Below, piece after piece: positions 7,575 through 16,117 of a stretch of DNA of 54,460 nucleotides. The position numbers and the translations under genes were made by a program. The notes beneath the pieces were generated by a model. The model did not search any database and was not told the DNA's origin. It was given only the letters and a program-made list of their open reading frames with translations. The DNA is from Paenibacillus phytorum (GTDB lineage: Bacteria; Bacillota; Bacilli; Paenibacillales; NBRC-103111), in NCBI RefSeq assembly GCF_013141715.1, contig NZ_WHOA01000131.1, positions 1 to 54,460 of the forward strand, in the 5' to 3' direction. Numbering within the stretch: the stretch's first letter is position 1; each line of letters starts with the position of its first letter.

Positions 7575-9791
7575 TCAGCTCTCCTTCCCTTGGAAGCTCG
7601 GTATGGAGAGGATAAATGTACTTCCCTCACCAGGCTTGCTCAATACGCGGATCTCTCCGCCGTGCGCTTGCATGATCCCCTTGCAGATCGCTAGACCGAG
7701 TCCGGTCCCGCCGGTTTGACGGCTTGATGACACATCAACTCGGTAGAAGCGGTCAAATATTTTATCCACCTGCTCTGCAGATATCCCGATGCCATTATCT
7801 TGAACTTCCAGATGAACATAACGCTCATCCGCTTCAGCGGTAATTCGAATTATCGGATGCTGCTCGTTATAGCGAACTGCGTTCGTGAACAAGTTCACGA
7901 GGACTTGCTCCATGCGCAGCTTGTCCGCGTAGACCAAAGGCATATCATCGGCCAGATGCACCTCGAATTGGGTATGCTCATAGTTCGCTTGCTGCGGGAG
8001 CCTTCTTTTGGCGCTTTCCACGACTGCTTCCAATCGGAGTGGCTGCGGATTGATCCGCATGGCACCCGATTCGATCTTCGATATATCCAACCACTCATCG
8101 ATCAGATCCTGAATGCGCCCGATGTCTTCATGAATTCCCTCCAGCAGCTCCTGTTTAAAGCTTTCTTCCCACTGAGCATCCACACGAAGAAGCGTCTCGA
8201 CACCACCGCGTATACTAGTAATTGGGGTTTTAAATTCATGGGATGCAAGGGAAATCAGATCATTCTTAAGCGCATCGATTTCATGCTCCTTGGTCATATC
8301 ACGCCACACATAGCCGCGGCCAAAAACTCGCCCTTCTCTAGCCACTTGAAACGCCGAAACCATCATAAAGCGCTCTTTGCCCTGCTCGGATTTCACCGTA
8401 AAAGCACCCTGCACCCTCGGCTCAGCAGTAAGCATCTGCAGTTCGTCTTGACGTTCGGGCAGCAAAAGAGCAATCCTTTCAAACAGCGCAGCCTCATTCA
8501 TTGCCCCCAACTCCGACATCGGAATTGCGAAGATTTCGGCCATCCGATGATTGGCATACACAACATTATGCTTCACGTCGATCAGGACAACCGCATCGGA
8601 CATGCTTTCCAGAACGGCATTTAAGGTCGCATGCTCGTCCTGCAGCCGCTGGGTTCGTTCCTCAACACGATTCTCAAGCTCACTGTTGAGCTGCAGCAGC
8701 GCTCCTTGATTTTCCTTAATTTGCTCAGCCATCCGGAAGAAATGATCAGCCAGCAATTGTAGTTCCAGAGGTGAACCCTGAGGAACGACTTTGCTGTCCG
8801 GCTTGGCGAAGGTGCCTCCTGCTAGACGCTGCGTGTAGCCAACCAAGGCATGAATGGTTCCATTCAGCCGTTTCGCCAGAAAACTGCCTAGCAGTACGGT
8901 CAAAATGAGTGTGAACACCAGCAGCAATATCGTGATACGGAGAGATTCGATGAAAGCAGCATTGACTGCGGCTTTGGACTTACTTACCCACACGATCCAA
9001 TCGATTTCGGGAATGGCCTTATAGGTAATCAGTTCTTTGTGAGTGGAGGTGCTTAATTGGTAAGTTCCTTCCCCCTGTCGCTGGACTCGTGCATCTTCGG
9101 CAACAGGCTCCTTCGATAAATCCGCCATGGATTCAGTCAGTGCTGCGTTCGGATGATAGATGGGTTTACCCGCATGATCCAGAACAACTGGATACGCTTC
9201 TTTGCCATAATCATATTTAGTAACGAGCTCCTTAATGGGAGCTAATTCGAGCACGGCGAGCACAAAGCCATCAGCTTGCTTATTTCCCTTATATATCGGT
9301 ACAGCAATCGCGACTGCCGACTGATTCAAACTTTCTGGTCCCCGGAATAGCGAGGATATGACGGTCTTTTGTGCGGCTTGTACACGTTTGGTGTAATCTC
9401 GCTCCTTGACGTCGGCGCCAATGAGTGAAGCATTCGCTGCAGTGTGCGTCGCTTTGATGATCCCATTTTGATCTACAACGTAGATGCCCGTGAAGCCTGC
9501 CAAGTTTTCTTGCAGCGATTGCAGCTTTAGCGTTAAGCTCTCGCGTGTACGGAAGGCAGCATCAGACGCCGAAATTGTAGCAGCCAACGTTTCAACCGCA
9601 TTTCGATGATAGTACATGTAATCTTGGATGGCATCCCCCAGTCGATAGGTTGTCTGCCGCTGATTCTGATTGGACTCCTGCGTAATATGGGTAATTTGAG
9701 AAACTTGAAAACTGCCTAGAATTAGTATCGGAATCATCGCCATAATAGCGAAAGTTATGGTCAAATGCGATCGCATAGAATAATGTTTCAA
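7575..9791 (-). CDS. Sensor histidine kinase with Cache, HAMP and PAS domains
   Basis: Membrane sensor kinase. From the chosen start: transmembrane helix 1 (about 9-30, FAIMAMIPILILGSF); extracellular dCache-type sensor (about 35-275); helix 2 (about 285-305, ITILLLVFTLILTVLLGSFL); HAMP (about 305-360); coiled linker; PAS (about 390-500); HisKA with H-box SLASHEFKTPITSI; HATPase with N-box NLFTNAVRYN, G1 VQDNGIGIS and G2 GTGLGLAICKG. Start TTG 9791 has GGAGG 9 nt upstream; GTG 9818 has no ribosome site. The Cache domain suggests a small extracellular ligand such as an organic acid or amino acid. It is followed 2 bp later by its response regulator. Confidence 0.92.
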   Translation of the reverse strand: MKHYSMRSHLTITFAIMAMIPILILGSFQVSQITHITQESNQNQRQTTYRLGDAIQDYMYYHRNAVETLAATISASDAAFRTRESLTLKLQSLQENLAGFTGIYVVDQNGIIKATHTAANASLIGADVKERDYTKRVQAAQKTVISSLFRGPESLNQSAVAIAVPIYKGNKQADGFVLAVLELAPIKELVTKYDYGKEAYPVVLDHAGKPIYHPNAALTESMADLSKEPVAEDARVQRQGEGTYQLSTSTHKELITYKAIPEIDWIVWVSKSKAAVNAAFIESLRITILLLVFTLILTVLLGSFLAKRLNGTIHALVGYTQRLAGGTFAKPDSKVVPQGSPLELQLLADHFFRMAEQIKENQGALLQLNSELENRVEERTQRLQDEHATLNAVLESMSDAVVLIDVKHNVVYANHRMAEIFAIPMSELGAMNEAALFERIALLLPERQDELQMLTAEPRVQGAFTVKSEQGKERFMMVSAFQVAREGRVFGRGYVWRDMTKEHEIDALKNDLISLASHEFKTPITSIRGGVETLLRVDAQWEESFKQELLEGIHEDIGRIQDLIDEWLDISKIESGAMRINPQPLRLEAVVESAKRRLPQQANYEHTQFEVHLADDMPLVYADKLRMEQVLVNLFTNAVRYNEQHPIIRITAEADERYVHLEVQDNGIGISAEQVDKIFDRFYRVDVSSSRQTGGTGLGLAICKGIMQAHGGEIRVLSKPGEGSTFILSIPSFQGKES

Positions 9792-9912
9792 AACAGGGTT
9801 CCTCCGCTCTAGCAGCACTATTCTTAGATGTGTTCATTAGCTCTATTTTACCATTAGCAAAAATGTAATGAAAATGAAATCTGAAATTCATCTGATTTTA
9901 ATGAAGTAAGCT

Positions 9913-9982
9913 TATAATAAAGTTCGACCCCCCTTTAAAATATATACTTAGACCCGCGGCCCGTTGCTGTGGGTCACTTTTT
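9913..9982 (+). promoter_or_regulatory. TATAAT box and terminator-like hairpin ahead of the MarR gene
   Basis: TATAAT (9913-9918) lies upstream of a 10-bp stem GACCCGCGGC (9951-9960) / GCTGTGGGTC (9966-9975), loop CCGTT, then a T run. No plus-strand gene lies upstream to need this terminator, so it may be an attenuator or a short RNA of about 55 nt. A -35 match for the 9913 box is poor. Confidence 0.4.
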
Positions 9983-10010
9983 TGTTATAATGTATAGAAA
10001 TGTATAGAAA
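9964..10010 (+). promoter_or_regulatory. marR-type gene promoter with tandem repeat
   Basis: TTGCTG (9964-9969) and TATAAT (9986-9991) are 16 bp apart. Immediately downstream lies a direct repeat TGTATAGAAA (9991-10010), placed where autoregulation by MarR would occur. Confidence 0.6.
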
Positions 10011-10034
10011 CTAAACAAAAAAGGGCGGCTTCTT

Positions 10035-10448
10035 ATGGAAAATGACCTAGAGTTGATTACGACCAAATTTCGCGAAATTAAAAATGTCATCTCCTCTTAT
10101 TTGATGCAGGTGCTGCCTCACTTTCAGATTTCACCGATTATGATGTATGTCTTGGAGTTTCTGCGCAAACACCCTGAGTGCATCGCGGTGGATATCTCGA
10201 ATGAATTCGGGCTAACCAGAGGCGCTATCACTCAGCTGTTAGATAAATTGGAATTGCAGGGTTTGGTCATCCGCAAGCCGCATCCCACTAGTCGCAGAAG
10301 TCAGCTCGTTCAAATGACGGATAAAGGAAATGAACTGATAATTAGCATCTTAGCTGCGTACAATAAAAAAATCGAACAGCTATTTACCAGCTATTCCAAG
10401 GAAGAATTGGCTGCGCTCAAACAGCTTTTAGAAAAATTGCCACTATAA
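10035..10448 (+). CDS. MarR-family transcriptional regulator
   Basis: Dimeric winged-helix repressor of 137 aa, the family's usual length. The recognition region is ISNEFGLTRGAITQLLDKLELQGLV (about 54-78), followed by the wing with the RPHPTSRRSQLVQMTDKG pattern (here KPHPTSRRS..), then a long dimerisation helix. A ribosome site AAGGGCGG precedes the ATG. It has its own promoter and terminator and lies 112 bp upstream of a short-chain dehydrogenase whose promoter carries repeated TTGTTTAAT motifs, so the dehydrogenase is the natural candidate target. The inducer is unknown. Confidence 0.9.
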   Translation: MENDLELITTKFREIKNVISSYLMQVLPHFQISPIMMYVLEFLRKHPECIAVDISNEFGLTRGAITQLLDKLELQGLVIRKPHPTSRRSQLVQMTDKGNELIISILAAYNKKIEQLFTSYSKEELAALKQLLEKLPL

Positions 10449-10476
10449 TCCCAACGTTCCTGTTGGGATTTTTTAT
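10447..10476 (+). terminator. Terminator after marR-type gene
   Basis: AATCCCAAC (10447-10455) / GTTGGGATT (10462-10470), 6-nt loop, followed by TTTTTT. It overlaps the stop codon. Confidence 0.85.
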
Positions 10477-10483
10477 TTTCATC

Positions 10484-10520
10484 TTGACTAATTTGTTTAA
10501 TCAATATATTGTTTAATTAA
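10484..10520 (+). promoter_or_regulatory. Dehydrogenase promoter with direct-repeat operator
   Basis: TTGACT (10484-10489) and TATATT (10505-10510) are 15 bp apart. The promoter contains two copies of TTGTTTAATYAA (10493-10504 and 10509-10520) at a 16-bp period, plus a further TTTAATTAATAAAC extension: a plausible MarR binding site. Confidence 0.5.
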
Positions 10521-10559
10521 TAAACAGTTTAAAACATAAACACATAAGGAGTGTTTTGA

Positions 10560-11402
10560 TTGAATAAAATTATAGCGATCACCGGAGCCTCATCGGGTAT
10601 AGGCTTAGCGACTGCACTGCAATTTTCTGAGATTGGTTGGACGGTTTACGCAGGAACGCGCAACGTGGAGCGTGATCAAGAGAAATACGGCCATCAGGCT
10701 AATCTTCATTTTATCGAAATGGAAGTCACCAGCCCTGAATCTATGGAAAATGCATTTGCCGTTATCGAAAAGAACCACGGTCACCTTGACGTTTTGTTCT
10801 GTAATGCGGGCTTTGGATTTTTGAGAGCCTTGGGGCAAGCGACTATGGAGGAGATTCATAACGTTTTTGATACGAATGTTTATGGAGTTATGCATACGAT
10901 TCGCGCAGGGCTTCCGCTGCTTCGCAAGTCAGATGCTGGACATCTGATTGCAACAACAAGTGTTGGCGGCTTGGTCGGGCAACCCTTTAATGAGATTTAT
11001 TGCGCGGCTAAATTTGCCGTTGAGGGTTTGTTAGAAAGTTTAGCAACCTACTACAAGCCCACATTTAATATCGATGTTACGCTGCTTGAGCCCGGCGCGA
11101 TTGCAACCAATTTTAACAGCACCGTCCTCGGTCACGTTCAAAAAACCGGCGGCATTCTAGAAGATGAATATAAGCCGATTATCACGCAGTATTTGGACAC
11201 CTTCACCAAGCGGAATTTGGTGCCTCAAACGTCAGAATCGGTTGCAGAGGTGATGGTTAAATTAGTCACGGAGCTGGATCCGAAGCCATTACGCATTCGA
11301 ACATCGGAAGCTGCGGAAGCTTTCGTCCAATATAAAGTGAGTCAAGATCCCACTGGTCTGGACGGCATGCTCAACACTCGTAAACTGCATTTGAATAGGT
11401 AA
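10560..11402 (+). CDS. Short-chain dehydrogenase/reductase (SDR)
   Basis: NAD(P)-dependent oxidoreductase of the classical SDR type. The Rossmann glycine motif TGASSGIG is at residues 8-15, NAG at 82-84, catalytic Ser134 in TTSVGG, Tyr147 and Lys151 (YCAAK). The length of 280 aa is typical of the subgroup with a C-terminal extension. The start is TTG 10560 with AAGGAG 8 nt upstream. It stands alone between two terminators, downstream of the MarR regulator. The substrate cannot be deduced; R33 after the second strand (AGTRN) favours NADPH. Confidence 0.9.
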   Translation: MNKIIAITGASSGIGLATALQFSEIGWTVYAGTRNVERDQEKYGHQANLHFIEMEVTSPESMENAFAVIEKNHGHLDVLFCNAGFGFLRALGQATMEEIHNVFDTNVYGVMHTIRAGLPLLRKSDAGHLIATTSVGGLVGQPFNEIYCAAKFAVEGLLESLATYYKPTFNIDVTLLEPGAIATNFNSTVLGHVQKTGGILEDEYKPIITQYLDTFTKRNLVPQTSESVAEVMVKLVTELDPKPLRIRTSEAAEAFVQYKVSQDPTGLDGMLNTRKLHLNR

Positions 11403-11407
11403 AAATC

Positions 11408-11452
11408 AAATACCACTTCGGAACGTCACAACGTTCTGCAGTGGTATTTTTC
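11408..11452 (+). terminator. Terminator after SDR gene
   Basis: AAATACCACT (11408-11417) pairs with AGTGGTATTT (11440-11449); an inner GAACGT/ACGTTC stem is stacked inside, and Ts follow. Confidence 0.85.
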
Positions 11453-11632
11453 AGTAGATAAGAAAGTATAAGATTTATACTTTTGCTTCGCATCTACCTT
11501 GACAAACGCGCTCGTCCCAGAAGGACGACGGAGTCGTTTATCCTTGAATCCAAAAAAAAAATTGCATAAACTAATAACATTAGTTAATATATTATTATAA
11601 TTAGTTTGCCCGTGAAAGGGAGTGTTGTTATC

Positions 11633-11974
11633 ATGATGATCGTGATGAAAGCCGCCAATTTAGGCTTACGTTTTCTGTTAGAACTTTGCATCCTTGCTTC
11701 CCTTAGTTATTGGGGATTTCACGTTGGCAAAGGAGGGCTGCTCAAAGGCGTTCTGGGCATTGGCACTCCGCTGCTGGCAGCCATCCTATGGGGCATGTTC
11801 GTTTCACCGAAAGCTTCAATAACCGTCTCTCAGCCTCTTCAATTTTTCATCGAACTCGTTATTTTCGCAGTTGCCATTATAGCCCTTTATGTAACCGGCA
11901 AACATTCTCTCGCTATTTGTTTCGCTCTTTTTTACATTCTTCATCGCATTCTGAAGTTCCTCTGGGATCAATAA
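11633..11974 (+). CDS. YrdB-family (DUF2568) small membrane protein
   Basis: Four-helix integral membrane protein of 113 aa. The sequence follows the YrdB/DUF2568 pattern closely: LGLRFLLELCILASLSYWGF, then GIGTPLLAAILWGMFVSPKAS, FFIELVIFAVAIIALY and a final helix ending ILHRILKFL. The molecular function of the family is not known. Start ATG 11633 is 10 nt after GGGAG; an upstream TTG (11606) has no ribosome site. The promoter region has the palindrome CTAATAACATTAG (11571-11583) and a TATAAT-like box further on. It converges on the Rieske gene, the stops being 7 bp apart. Confidence 0.85.
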   Translation: MMIVMKAANLGLRFLLELCILASLSYWGFHVGKGGLLKGVLGIGTPLLAAILWGMFVSPKASITVSQPLQFFIELVIFAVAIIALYVTGKHSLAICFALFYILHRILKFLWDQ

Positions 11975-11981
11975 ATCGCGG

Positions 11982-12278
11982 TCACATTTGGGCGACGAGC
12001 AGCCCATCTTTTACAATAACGGTAAACGCAGTTAGACTTTTCGAAGGCACGTTCAGACACACACCTGTATGAGAATCGAATTCCCAACCATGTAAGGGAC
12101 ATACCAGCTCTCCACGTTCCTCTTCTACCATTCCCCCAGCATGCGGACATTTGCGCGACACTAAACGGTAGCTATCTGGTTCGTCGTTTTTCAAAATCCA
12201 GTACTTTTGGTTTTCAATCTCAACTTCTGCGGGTAGATCTGTGAATCGTTGTTCCGGACCCAGTTCAATTTCTTTCAT
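11982..12278 (-). CDS. Rieske [2Fe-2S] ferredoxin-like protein
   Basis: Small soluble electron-transfer or accessory protein of 98 aa. The two cluster-binding motifs are complete: C44-P-H46 in KCPHAGG and C60-P-L-H63 in CPLHGWEFD, giving two Cys and two His ligands. There is no signal peptide or membrane anchor and no oxygenase catalytic domain, so it resembles the stand-alone ferredoxin components (NirD/HcaC-like). Start ATG 12278 has AGGAGG 5 nt upstream; the longer in-frame extension has none. No partner reductase or oxygenase lies nearby, so its redox partner must be elsewhere. Confidence 0.88.
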   Translation of the reverse strand: MKEIELGPEQRFTDLPAEVEIENQKYWILKNDEPDSYRLVSRKCPHAGGMVEEERGELVCPLHGWEFDSHTGVCLNVPSKSLTAFTVIVKDGLLVAQM

Positions 12279-12462
12279 CCTAATCCTCCTAGCAAAATGT
12301 TGATTACTCCGTCTTAACAGTTTATCGCAATCCAAAGGCTTCTACACATAATTTCCCACAATGTTACGATAGGATGTCCATAATCTTTCGGTACAGTAAG
12401 AGTGTAAGGGAAATGACTAACATTCCCTACAAGCTACATATAACCGAGAGGAGTTTTCTAAA

Positions 12463-13221
12463 ATGAAAACACAATGGAAAAAACGCGCAGCTCAAACTAG
12501 CCTGCTAGCCGTAATCGCAACTATCGCATTCGGAGCCGTAACTGCATCCGCAGCAGACACGAACAAAGATACGAAATTGATTCAAGGTATTCAAATCTCA
12601 CAACCTGAAGGCAGTAAACCAGCCATGATGTTCCGTGCGACTAGTGCTAGCTCAGGTCTACTAATGCAGCCATCGCATGAGCGAAACTACTGGAAACTGC
12701 TTGCCAGTACCTATTCACCAGAAACTTTATCCGACTGGAAGAAAGCGTTGGAAGATCGCAAACAGGTAGAAAATGAGTTTCCAAAGCCTACTTTTGCTAA
12801 AAAAGTGATCTTTAAAAAAGATGCTGAGACTGGTAAAACAGAGGAGAAAGTCCTGACTGAAGACGATGCGCTTCAATTGGAGGGGCTCACAGATTCCGTT
12901 ACTGCCGTTCCTGCCCTTCCTTCTGTTGCTATCAATTCAGATGGTGTTATAACGCCGCCTACCAAAGATATCATGATCAAACAACTGGTTACCCAAGCAC
13001 TTCCACTTGAGGGTGCTGTAGCTGGTGATATAATGAAAGCGGAGCTACCGGAATCTTTCAAACGCCAGCAGAAATTAACAGAAGCGGTGGAAGCTGATGA
13101 TACCGCGGCGATTAAAAGCCTATTGCCTGAATTGTTGAAGGATTATGTGAAGCAAACCGAAGAGCTTCGCGAGTTGACGAAGAAATTGAAAACAGAAATT
13201 CCAGCACCCGCTGAGAAATAA
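12463..13221 (+). CDS. Secreted protein of unknown function upstream of a two-component system
   Basis: I do not recognise this family. It has a clear signal peptide (residues 1-30, two Lys/Arg clusters, hydrophobic core LLAVIATIAFGAV, ASA-A cleavage). The mature 222 residues are charged and mostly helical, with no Cys. Visible segments are a WKLLASTYSPETLSDWKKALEDRK helix pair (about 86-108), a middle section ending TPPTKDIMIKQLV, and a C-terminal helical part rich in Leu/Glu/Lys. The ribosome site GAGGAG precedes the ATG. It has its own terminator and lies 100 bp upstream of an OmpR/EnvZ pair in the same direction, suggesting it is a target or a partner of that sensor. Confidence 0.75.
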   Translation: MKTQWKKRAAQTSLLAVIATIAFGAVTASAADTNKDTKLIQGIQISQPEGSKPAMMFRATSASSGLLMQPSHERNYWKLLASTYSPETLSDWKKALEDRKQVENEFPKPTFAKKVIFKKDAETGKTEEKVLTEDDALQLEGLTDSVTAVPALPSVAINSDGVITPPTKDIMIKQLVTQALPLEGAVAGDIMKAELPESFKRQQKLTEAVEADDTAAIKSLLPELLKDYVKQTEELRELTKKLKTEIPAPAEK

Positions 13222-13244
13222 AGATTGTTTAGCTGTTTGAATCT

Positions 13245-13288
13245 AGTGGAACCGATCGCATTTTTAAGCGGATCGGCTCCACTTTTTC
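13245..13288 (+). terminator. Terminator after secreted-protein gene
   Basis: AGTGGAACCGATCGC (13245-13259) pairs with GCGGATCGGCTCCACT (13268-13283), then TTTTT. It separates the secreted-protein gene from the two-component operon. Confidence 0.85.
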
Positions 13289-13321
13289 CCTATGTAATCA
13301 GGAGAGTAGGAGATTATGCAA

Positions 13322-14017
13322 ATGTATCACATTTATCTGGTAGAAGATGAAGAGGATTTAAGAGGCGTCCTGGCAGCATATTTAGAGAAAGAGGGGTGGC
13401 AAGTGCGCTCGTTCCCCGATGGAACCTCAGCCCGAGAAGCAATCTCGGAGCGGCCGGACTTGTGGGTCCTCGATATTATGCTGCCCGGCGTAGATGGTTA
13501 TCAACTGATGCGGGAAATCAAGGCGGATCAACCGATGCAGCCTGTTATCTTTATCTCCGCGCGGGATGCAGATATTGATCGGATTATAGGACTGGAGCTA
13601 GGCAGTGATGATTATCTGGCCAAGCCTTTTTTACCGCGGGAACTCGTGATTCGCACACGTAAATTGCTTGAACGTGTCTATGGGGAACGTCTTGGTGGAT
13701 CGCTGGCAGCCGCCCAAGAACGCCGCGTGAAACTGACCGTTGGACCCTATCTGATCGATGAGCAAGGCCGCATCGTGACCGACGCCGATGGAACGAATCC
13801 GGAGCTTACGTCGAAGGAATTCGAGCTGCTGCTTTACCTGGTGAACCACCATGGACAGGTGCTTGAACGTCAGCAGGTGCTTACCGCTGTCTGGGGCATC
13901 GATTACTTCGGTACGGATCGTGTCGTCGACGATTTGGTGCGAAGATTACGCCGGAAGCTGCCGGAATTGCGACTTGAAACCGTATATGGTTACGGATATA
14001 GGATGGTGAAAGCATGA
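13322..14017 (+). CDS. OmpR-family response regulator
   Basis: DNA-binding regulator with a receiver domain and winged helix. Counting from the ATG at 13316: acidic residues E10-D11, phospho-acceptor D53 in VLDIMLPG, S81 and K103 (LAKPF); the winged helix covers about 150-232 with LTSKEFELLLYLVNHHGQVLER and RVVDDLVRRLRRKL. Two ATGs are possible: 13316 is only 3 nt from TAGGAG, while 13322 is 9 nt from it and is preferred. Its stop overlaps the start of the kinase gene (ATGA), so the pair is translationally coupled. A terminator separates it from the secreted-protein gene upstream. Confidence 0.92.
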   Translation: MYHIYLVEDEEDLRGVLAAYLEKEGWQVRSFPDGTSAREAISERPDLWVLDIMLPGVDGYQLMREIKADQPMQPVIFISARDADIDRIIGLELGSDDYLAKPFLPRELVIRTRKLLERVYGERLGGSLAAAQERRVKLTVGPYLIDEQGRIVTDADGTNPELTSKEFELLLYLVNHHGQVLERQQVLTAVWGIDYFGTDRVVDDLVRRLRRKLPELRLETVYGYGYRMVKA

Positions 14018-15585
14018 GAATGCGTCTGGGAAATTGGCCTCTTGCGGTTAAGCTATGGGGGGCGTTCGCCTCCTTAACACTTTTGATTTTTACGCTGCTC
14101 GCCATTCTGCTTCCTTGGACATTGAAGGGATTTTTCACTGAGCAGTTGTATGATATTTTACTCGATACTCAGAGCGGTCTTCGTGTGGAAAGCAGCAAAG
14201 CATCAACTTTGGCAATCCCCGCGGAGCCAATCATTCAACTTCCGGTTCCCAGTTTTGTACAGGGCATACCTATGGACAAGCGCATTTTGGTCGTACCGAA
14301 AATGGACCCCAATGAAACAAGCAATATCCTCCCTAATGAAACTTTGGGGATACGAGCAATCTCGCCTCTTCAAGCGACGACATTGAGCGGACCCGCGATT
14401 CAGCATTTCATGATAAGCGGTACTGCTGCCAGCAATCAAACATTTGCTTCGAGCGCTACCATAAGCGAGCCCTTCATGCAGGCTATGGAGCATGATGCCT
14501 TCGCACAACAACTGCCCGTAGAAAAATATACACGGAGTATTGAGAATAAGAGTATCTTCTATGTGATTCGAAAAGAAGGTGATCTAACGAAGCCCAACTT
14601 CATCGTCTCGTATGCTTGGGGAAACTATCGTAACGATCTCGTGATGACGATGTTTGGCCGGCTCATGCTGCTGATGGTAGGTCTTATTGTCATTAGCTGG
14701 CTCCCCTGTCTGGGAATTGCTCGCTACTTCACACGTCCACTCGTTCAGATGGAGCGCCATGTCGGGCGAATGGCTGAACGTGACTGGCACGAGCCTATCT
14801 CAACAAGCCGCAAGGATGAGATTGGCCGGCTAGCCAAAGCGATTGAATCCATGCGGCAGCGGTTAGTGCGCCAAGATCGGGCGCAGCAGTTCTTCCTGCA
14901 GCACACGTCTCATGAGCTGAAGACGCCTGTGATGGTGATTCGCAGCTATGCGCAATCCATACAAGACGGCGTTTATCCAAAGGGAACCCTCAATGAAAGC
15001 GTTGGCGTTATTATGAAAGAGGGCGAGCGGTTGGAGAAGCGGATTCGTGACTTGCTGCTGCTGAATAAATTGAACTATTTAACGGCCCGAGAGAAGCCTT
15101 TTCAGCCTTTTGAGATTAATGCAGTCATTGAAGATGTGGTTGAGCGACTGCGGTATCGTCGTCCAGAAATCAAGTGGGAGATGGATCTCGCTCCTCACAC
15201 CACACTACTTGGTGACCAGGAACAGTGGAAAATAGCCTTGGAAAATATGCTCGACAACCAGCTCCGCTATGCCAAAAGCTGCATTCGTGTCTTGATCAAA
15301 TCACAGTTACTCGACAATGCAAATGCGATAAAAGGGCAACCCTCCTTATCTGAGTTTTGTATAAGTAATGATGGCCCGCTTCTTGATCAAGCCATCGCGG
15401 ACAGCCTGTTTGAGCCCTTCCGCTCCGGTGGCGATGGCCAATTCGGACTTGGCCTCGCCATTGTGAAACAAATTATGGACCATCACGGCATGACGGTTCG
15501 CGCGGCGAACCAGAGAAATGGCGTATCCTTTTATATCGAACCAGGAAAGCATGCGGACAAAACTAGCGTCCCAAAAGTTTCATAA
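14014..15585 (+). CDS. Sensor histidine kinase
   Basis: Membrane sensor kinase of 523 aa. Transmembrane helix 1 is about 13-40; the extracellular sensor about 41-205 matches no domain I recognise; helix 2 is about 212-235; HAMP 236-285; HisKA with His300 in HTSHELKTPVMVIR; HATPase with N-box ENMLDNQLRYA and G2 GQFGLGLAIVKQIMDHHG. The G1 box reads CISNDGPLL rather than the usual DNGxGI, a visible departure though the Asp equivalent is present. The ATG overlaps the regulator stop by 4 bp. With the secreted protein 800 bp upstream it may form a three-gene signalling unit. Confidence 0.92.
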   Translation: MRMRLGNWPLAVKLWGAFASLTLLIFTLLAILLPWTLKGFFTEQLYDILLDTQSGLRVESSKASTLAIPAEPIIQLPVPSFVQGIPMDKRILVVPKMDPNETSNILPNETLGIRAISPLQATTLSGPAIQHFMISGTAASNQTFASSATISEPFMQAMEHDAFAQQLPVEKYTRSIENKSIFYVIRKEGDLTKPNFIVSYAWGNYRNDLVMTMFGRLMLLMVGLIVISWLPCLGIARYFTRPLVQMERHVGRMAERDWHEPISTSRKDEIGRLAKAIESMRQRLVRQDRAQQFFLQHTSHELKTPVMVIRSYAQSIQDGVYPKGTLNESVGVIMKEGERLEKRIRDLLLLNKLNYLTAREKPFQPFEINAVIEDVVERLRYRRPEIKWEMDLAPHTTLLGDQEQWKIALENMLDNQLRYAKSCIRVLIKSQLLDNANAIKGQPSLSEFCISNDGPLLDQAIADSLFEPFRSGGDGQFGLGLAIVKQIMDHHGMTVRAANQRNGVSFYIEPGKHADKTSVPKVS

Positions 15586-15592
15586 AGACAAA

Positions 15593-15640
15593 AAAGCACA
15601 AGCAACAGGAAACCGATTCCTGATCGCTTGTGCTTTCTTC
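15593..15640 (+). terminator. Terminator after kinase gene
   Basis: AAAGCACAAGC (15593-15603) / GCTTGTGCTTT (15626-15636) with an inner AGGAA/TTCCT stem, then TCTTCC. It may also serve the convergent MFS remnant. Confidence 0.8.
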
Positions 15641-15674
15641 CATTGTTCCATAGATGCTCATCTAAATGGGACGA

Positions 15675-15974
15675 TTATGATTTTTTTTCGAGCTTGGCGG
15701 AAATACCAGTGAGTAAGACGGCAACTAAAACCATCAGTCCCCCAATCCATGGCGTATGCACAAGTCCCATAGAGCCTACAACCACACCGCCAATTATAGA
15801 GCCAATGGCAAATCCGATGTTGAAGGCCCCTATATTGAGGGCTGAAGCCACATCTACTGCGGATGGAACTGTTGTCCCAATACCGAATGCACTGATGGCA
15901 AGGGCAAGAAGCGCCCATTTCCCTGAATTCGATGTTTCTTTTTGTATAGTAGCGGACTGTGCGAATGAACGGCT
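15675..15974 (-). pseudogene. Remnant of an MFS transporter (C-terminal end only)
   Basis: The minus strand is open from a stop at 15975-15977 to TAA at 15675-15677, with no start codon of any usable kind in frame. The translation carries the last three membrane segments of a drug-exporter-type MFS protein (AraJ/YdhP-like): ALLALAISAFGIGTTVPSAV, SALNIGAFNIGFAIGSIIGG and WIGGLMVLVAVLLTGISAKL, ending EKKS. About 300 N-terminal residues are missing. It lies divergently beside an HxlR regulator, the usual arrangement for a regulator and its exporter, so a 5' deletion of the exporter is the likely history. Confidence 0.75.
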
Positions 15975-16117
15975 CTACCCTTTAACATTTCGGCTCTGAG
16001 TGCTATTATATTTGTATAAGAACTTTTTGATAAGTACGCACTTTGAAGTAGTATAGATACATTTAAGGTATATAGGTACTATATAGTACCCTTATTTTCA
16101 AAAGGAGGTTTACCTTT

